From positions 62,001 to 126,000 of the forward strand of contig JAQXDZ010000032.1 in assembly GCA_029251085.1 (NCBI GenBank): a stretch of DNA of 64,000 bases, written 5' to 3'. Made by a program: the position numbers and the translations under genes. Shown in pieces: positions 61,062 to 64,000 of the stretch. Every line of letters begins with the position of its first letter. Position 1 is the stretch's first letter. The notes below the pieces were generated by a model. It was given only the letters and a program-made list of their open reading frames with translations. It did not search any database and was not told the DNA's origin. The stretch is from Mariniblastus sp. Its GTDB lineage: Bacteria > Planctomycetota > Planctomycetia > Pirellulales > Pirellulaceae.

Positions 61062-63596
61062 TTATCGAGATCGGAAGATTTGGCTGGTCGCAACAGATTT
61101 CACAAGGTCTCGAAATCCATTTCCGGTTGTGTCGATCGATTGGGCGATTTGCTCAATCTCCTGATGATCCTGAAACGAAACGGCACGCCCCGTTCCAAAA
61201 ATTAGTAATTTTTCAACCAGCGTTTTAGCAAACTGTTTTTTCCTCGACATGAGAGACAATTTAAGTTCGAACTCATTGTTGAACGAATCGCCATCGGGAA
61301 AATTTCCGGTGCCATCAATCTGTTTTCCTTTTCCTCTAAGTCCCTTGGCGGGGTAATTCGATCGATAGCTTCCGATCGGATCGTAAAATTCCAACGCGAA
61401 CCCAAGGGGATCGATTTTGGAATGGCAGTCGGCACAGGCGGTGACGTGCCGATGTTTTAGTAATTGCTCGCGGATGGTGGTTGTGCCGCGAGTGTCAGGT
61501 TCGATTGGCTCAACATCTGGTGGAGGAGGGGAGGGGGGCGATCCTAATAGATTTTCTAAGATCCAAACGCCGCGTGTCACGGGTGAAGTTTCAACGCCGT
61601 TCGCAGTGACCGTTAAAACACTCGCTTGACCTAAGAGTCCGCCTCTGTGAAGCGATTCGGGAATCGATATTTTTTGAAAGCCTTCCCCGAATTCTCCCTC
61701 TAATCCATAGTGGGTCGCGAGGCTGTCGTTGACGAATGTGTGTTGGCTATTAAGCAACTCAAAAATTGAACTATTTTCCTTGAGTAAATCCTGCAGGAAG
61801 TGATAAGTCTCTTGTTTCATTGCCGATTCAAGTCGGTGCCGGTAGTAGGACTTAAATGTCTTACTATCGGGAGGCATTGATCCAAGTTCGTTTAATCGGA
61901 GCCAACTGTCGGCAAAGTTTTCTATAAATACGGAAGACTTTGGATCTTGCAGCATTCGTTCGACTTGTTCGCGAATTACATTAGGTTCGTCGAGTCGATT
62001 CTCGCGGGCGATTCGGAACAACTCGTCATCGGGCATCGAATTCCAAATGAAATACGACAACCGAGATGCGAGTTCGAAGGATGACAGTGCGGTGTTTTGA
62101 TTTTCGTCACCTTCGTCGAGGTAAAGGAACCGTGGCGAGGTAAGGATGGCAGCAAGCCCAAGCCTGATAGCTTCATCTGCAGTCTGCCCATTAGTTATTT
62201 TTTGTTTGACAAACTGGATGTAGTGTTCGAATTCTTCGGGTTCCAATTTTCGTCGGAACGCTCGTTGAGCGAATCGTGAAATCGTGGATTCGAGATCCAG
62301 GTCTTCCGGTCGCATCGTCTTGCCATAAATTTTCTGATGACTTTCCGGCGGCCAGGATGTGTAATGCGGACCTTCAATTTCCATTGAAAAAATTCGAACT
62401 CGCGGGCCATCGTAAACTTCCGAAAGCAGGCGATTCTTGGTGTTTTTAGCACGCTCTTTCAATTGCCGTCCCGCTTCAACTCCGCCATTCTTTGCCATGT
62501 CTTCGGCGTATTGTTTCGGCCGCATGACTTCCGGGTGATACTTCTCTCCGACCTTGCGGATTGTTCCCTTTGAACTAAAGCCATTCACCCAGTGAACAAA
62601 GGGGGTGCTTCCTTTCGTGAGCCACACTGTTGCTGAATAAACCCTGGCTTCCTCATCAACTAGATCAAAAACTTTAATCAAACGTCGACCTTCGGACGCG
62701 CCTTTGATCAGCAAATCAGGCGTTGGAGCAATCCACATCCCAAGCTTCATCGGTTGTCGAAAATCGTATTCAAAATCTTTGTCAGCGTAAGGATGATCGA
62801 GACGGTTAATGGCAGAGGCTTTAACGCGAATGTCGTAGTATCCGTCGTGAGGCACCCCCGTTTTGCTAAATGCCCGGGGATACGTTGCGTGCCGTTCGAC
62901 GGGTTGTCCGTGTCCAATGTCGAGGTGCTGATTGTCAACATTCAAGATCCACAGCACAGGAGCCCGGTCGTATTTGTCTTTGTGAGACATTTGCTCTGGC
63001 ATAAATTGAACAAGCTTGGAATCGGGTTTTTCGTAGCCAAAATAAGACGCTCGCTCCAATACGCCTTGAGCAGCTTTCATATATTTTTTGAGTTGGAAAT
63101 CTGAAAGAACCTGAGACCTGCCTACGTTGGCGAATCCGTCTGTTCTTGAATCGCTTGGAAAGTCAGCAGTTGGATCAAAGGCATTGGTGTTAAAATCAAG
63201 AAGATCGCGGATTGTATTTCGATACTCATCGCGTGTCATTCTTCGCAAAATGGTGGTGTTGTCAGTCGAATTTAAGTGCTGATTTTTAAGTTCTTTTTCA
63301 ATTGATGCCACAAACATTCGACGTTCGGCATCGGAAGGCTGAGGCGATTTTGAGGGAGGCATGTCGCCGCGGTTGATGGCGTTGATCGCTTCCTCTAAAA
63401 GCGATAAATCCTGCTCATTGAGTGAAGTCAAATCAATCGTGTCAAACTGTCGATCCCCTTTTTGGGCGGAACCGGCATGGCACTTAAAACAGAAGTCTTT
63501 AAAAAATGAGTCAGCCTTAAAAGATGATTCCTGCGCCCACGATCCACCGGACATAAGCATTATCAAAACTGTAGCCAAGAGGTATTGGTGTATCAT
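61062..63596 (-). CDS. Planctomycete cytochrome c DUF1587/DUF1592/DUF1588/DUF1585 protein
   Basis: 844 residues with a signal peptide (to about GSWAQE). It has a cytochrome c-type haem site FKDFCFKCHAGSAQKGDRQF, DUF1587 (ILRRMTRDEYRNTIRDLLDF), a middle region with a carbohydrate-like β-domain, DUF1595/1592 (SRFAQRAFRRKLEPEEF; FELASRLSYFIWNSMPDDEL), DUF1588 (GGLLGQASVLTVTANGVETS) with a Pro-rich SPPSPPPPDVEPIEPD, and DUF1585 (GTGRAVSFQDHQEIEQIAQS). The layout is standard for planctomycetes. The DUF1552 gene ends on its start codon: TAATG, so the pair is translationally coupled and probably acts together outside the cell. Confidence 0.95.
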   Translation of the reverse strand: MIHQYLLATVLIMLMSGGSWAQESSFKADSFFKDFCFKCHAGSAQKGDRQFDTIDLTSLNEQDLSLLEEAINAINRGDMPPSKSPQPSDAERRMFVASIEKELKNQHLNSTDNTTILRRMTRDEYRNTIRDLLDFNTNAFDPTADFPSDSRTDGFANVGRSQVLSDFQLKKYMKAAQGVLERASYFGYEKPDSKLVQFMPEQMSHKDKYDRAPVLWILNVDNQHLDIGHGQPVERHATYPRAFSKTGVPHDGYYDIRVKASAINRLDHPYADKDFEYDFRQPMKLGMWIAPTPDLLIKGASEGRRLIKVFDLVDEEARVYSATVWLTKGSTPFVHWVNGFSSKGTIRKVGEKYHPEVMRPKQYAEDMAKNGGVEAGRQLKERAKNTKNRLLSEVYDGPRVRIFSMEIEGPHYTSWPPESHQKIYGKTMRPEDLDLESTISRFAQRAFRRKLEPEEFEHYIQFVKQKITNGQTADEAIRLGLAAILTSPRFLYLDEGDENQNTALSSFELASRLSYFIWNSMPDDELFRIARENRLDEPNVIREQVERMLQDPKSSVFIENFADSWLRLNELGSMPPDSKTFKSYYRHRLESAMKQETYHFLQDLLKENSSIFELLNSQHTFVNDSLATHYGLEGEFGEGFQKISIPESLHRGGLLGQASVLTVTANGVETSPVTRGVWILENLLGSPPSPPPPDVEPIEPDTRGTTTIREQLLKHRHVTACADCHSKIDPLGFALEFYDPIGSYRSNYPAKGLRGKGKQIDGTGNFPDGDSFNNEFELKLSLMSRKKQFAKTLVEKLLIFGTGRAVSFQDHQEIEQIAQSIDTTGNGFRDLVKSVATSQIFRSR

Positions 63597-64000
63597 TAGA
63601 CCGATTCCATTCCGGCAAGCGTGCCAGTCGATTGACCGAATTGATCAGTTTCCATGCCGAACTGTTGCAGCATGCTAAGAAACAAATTCGATGCAGGTGG
63701 GCGATTGTTTTGATTTTCAAAACTGAGGTGTCGTCCATGTCGAAATCCACCGCCGGCGAGAATCAAGGGAAGGCGTTTGTTGCTGTGAGAGCTCGCATTT
63801 CCCATGCCGCTACCGAAAAGAGTGATCGTATTGTCGAGCAATGTCTTTCCGTTAGGTTCTTCGATAGAGCTTAATTGGTCGAGGAAGCCTGCAAACTTTT
63901 TGACAAGAAAAGATTCAATAATGGAGAGTTCGGCGATGTAGCCCGGAACTTTGCCATGATGAGTTAGCTGATGGTAACCGCGTGTGACGCCCAGTCCGCC
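63596..64000 (-). CDS. DUF1552 protein, C-terminal part (5' end beyond window edge)
   Basis: 135 codons of an open frame that continues past 64000. The right-hand part reads GVTRGYHQLTHHGKVPGYIA and IIESFLVKKFAGFLDQLSSI, then TLLDNTITLFGSGMGNASSH, LILAGGGFRHGRHLSF and SNLFLSMLQQFGME, all marks of the DUF1552 family, a relative of DUF1501. DUF1552 proteins are typically ~450 residues and Tat-exported; the N-terminus is missing here. The stop codon shares its last A with the start of the DUF1592-type gene. It pairs with that cytochrome, as DUF1501 pairs with DUF1549. Confidence 0.95.
   Translation of the reverse strand, partial: GGLGVTRGYHQLTHHGKVPGYIAELSIIESFLVKKFAGFLDQLSSIEEPNGKTLLDNTITLFGSGMGNASSHSNKRLPLILAGGGFRHGRHLSFENQNNRPPASNLFLSMLQQFGMETDQFGQSTGTLAGMESV

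Noticed and set aside
1-64000. tRNA genes, rRNA genes, CRISPR arrays, insertion sequences and integrase genes
   Set aside because: No cloverleaf, repeat-spacer array, transposase motif or long flanking repeat was seen; gaps between genes are short and ordinary.

Overview
The window looks like chromosomal DNA of a planctomycete (Planctomycetota, most likely a Pirellulales-type marine or aquatic lineage). The evidence is a set of families almost confined to that phylum: planctomycete-type cytochrome c proteins with DUF1549/DUF1553 and with DUF1587/1592/1588/1585, their DUF1501 and DUF1552 partners, DUF1559 pseudopilin-like proteins, a four-gene sulfatase cluster, a CPXCG small protein, a secreted EF-hand protein and a BBP2-type porin. 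Genes lie on both strands in short transcription units. I see no rRNA, tRNA, CRISPR array, insertion sequence or prophage. Both ends cut genes: the 5' part of a recQ-like helicase gene is missing on the left, and the N-terminal part of a DUF1552 gene on the right.

Layout. 0-9.6 kb: RecQ-like helicase (partial), PhyH dioxygenase, Gfo/Idh/MocA oxidoreductase, MBL hydrolase, family 2 glycosyltransferase, a double-length chorismate mutase/prephenate dehydratase, an ammonium transporter and a Zn-ribbon Nudix hydrolase. 9.6-17 kb: DUF255 lipoprotein, transglutaminase-like protein, enolase-superfamily enzyme of hydroxyproline type, MtfA-type peptidase, Tat-exported intradiol dioxygenase and Gly/Arg-rich EF-hand protein. 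17-26 kb: SMP-30/esterase fusion, two DUF1559 proteins, CoA-type Nudix hydrolase, CPXCG protein, Tat-exported PhoD-like phosphatase and a small secreted protein. 26-33 kb: four consecutive co-directional sulfatases, each with the formylglycine motif. 33-39 kb: cupin, YCF48-like propeller, then a DUF1549/1553 cytochrome followed 3 bases later by DUF1501. 39-47 kb: PepD, DMT transporter, SDR, an ACMSD-like amidohydrolase, RadC with an extra N-terminal domain, and a ridA-like/aldehyde dehydrogenase pair; together these suggest the 2-aminomuconate branch of kynurenine catabolism. 47-57 kb: S9 peptidase, a second ammonium transporter, porin and a second PhoD-like enzyme. 57-64 kb: RdgC-like protein, EF-hand esterase, FG-GAP protein and a DUF1552/DUF1592 pair.

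The most unusual item is the gene at 4930-7158. It encodes two complete P-proteins (chorismate mutase, prephenate dehydratase and ACT domain) fused head to tail. By eye, the first mutase domain has kept the arginine that AroQ enzymes donate across the dimer interface but lost most other catalytic residues, while the second has lost that arginine and kept the rest. This predicts one composite mutase site built from the two halves of a single chain. All functional calls come from reading motifs and family features; no database search was possible.
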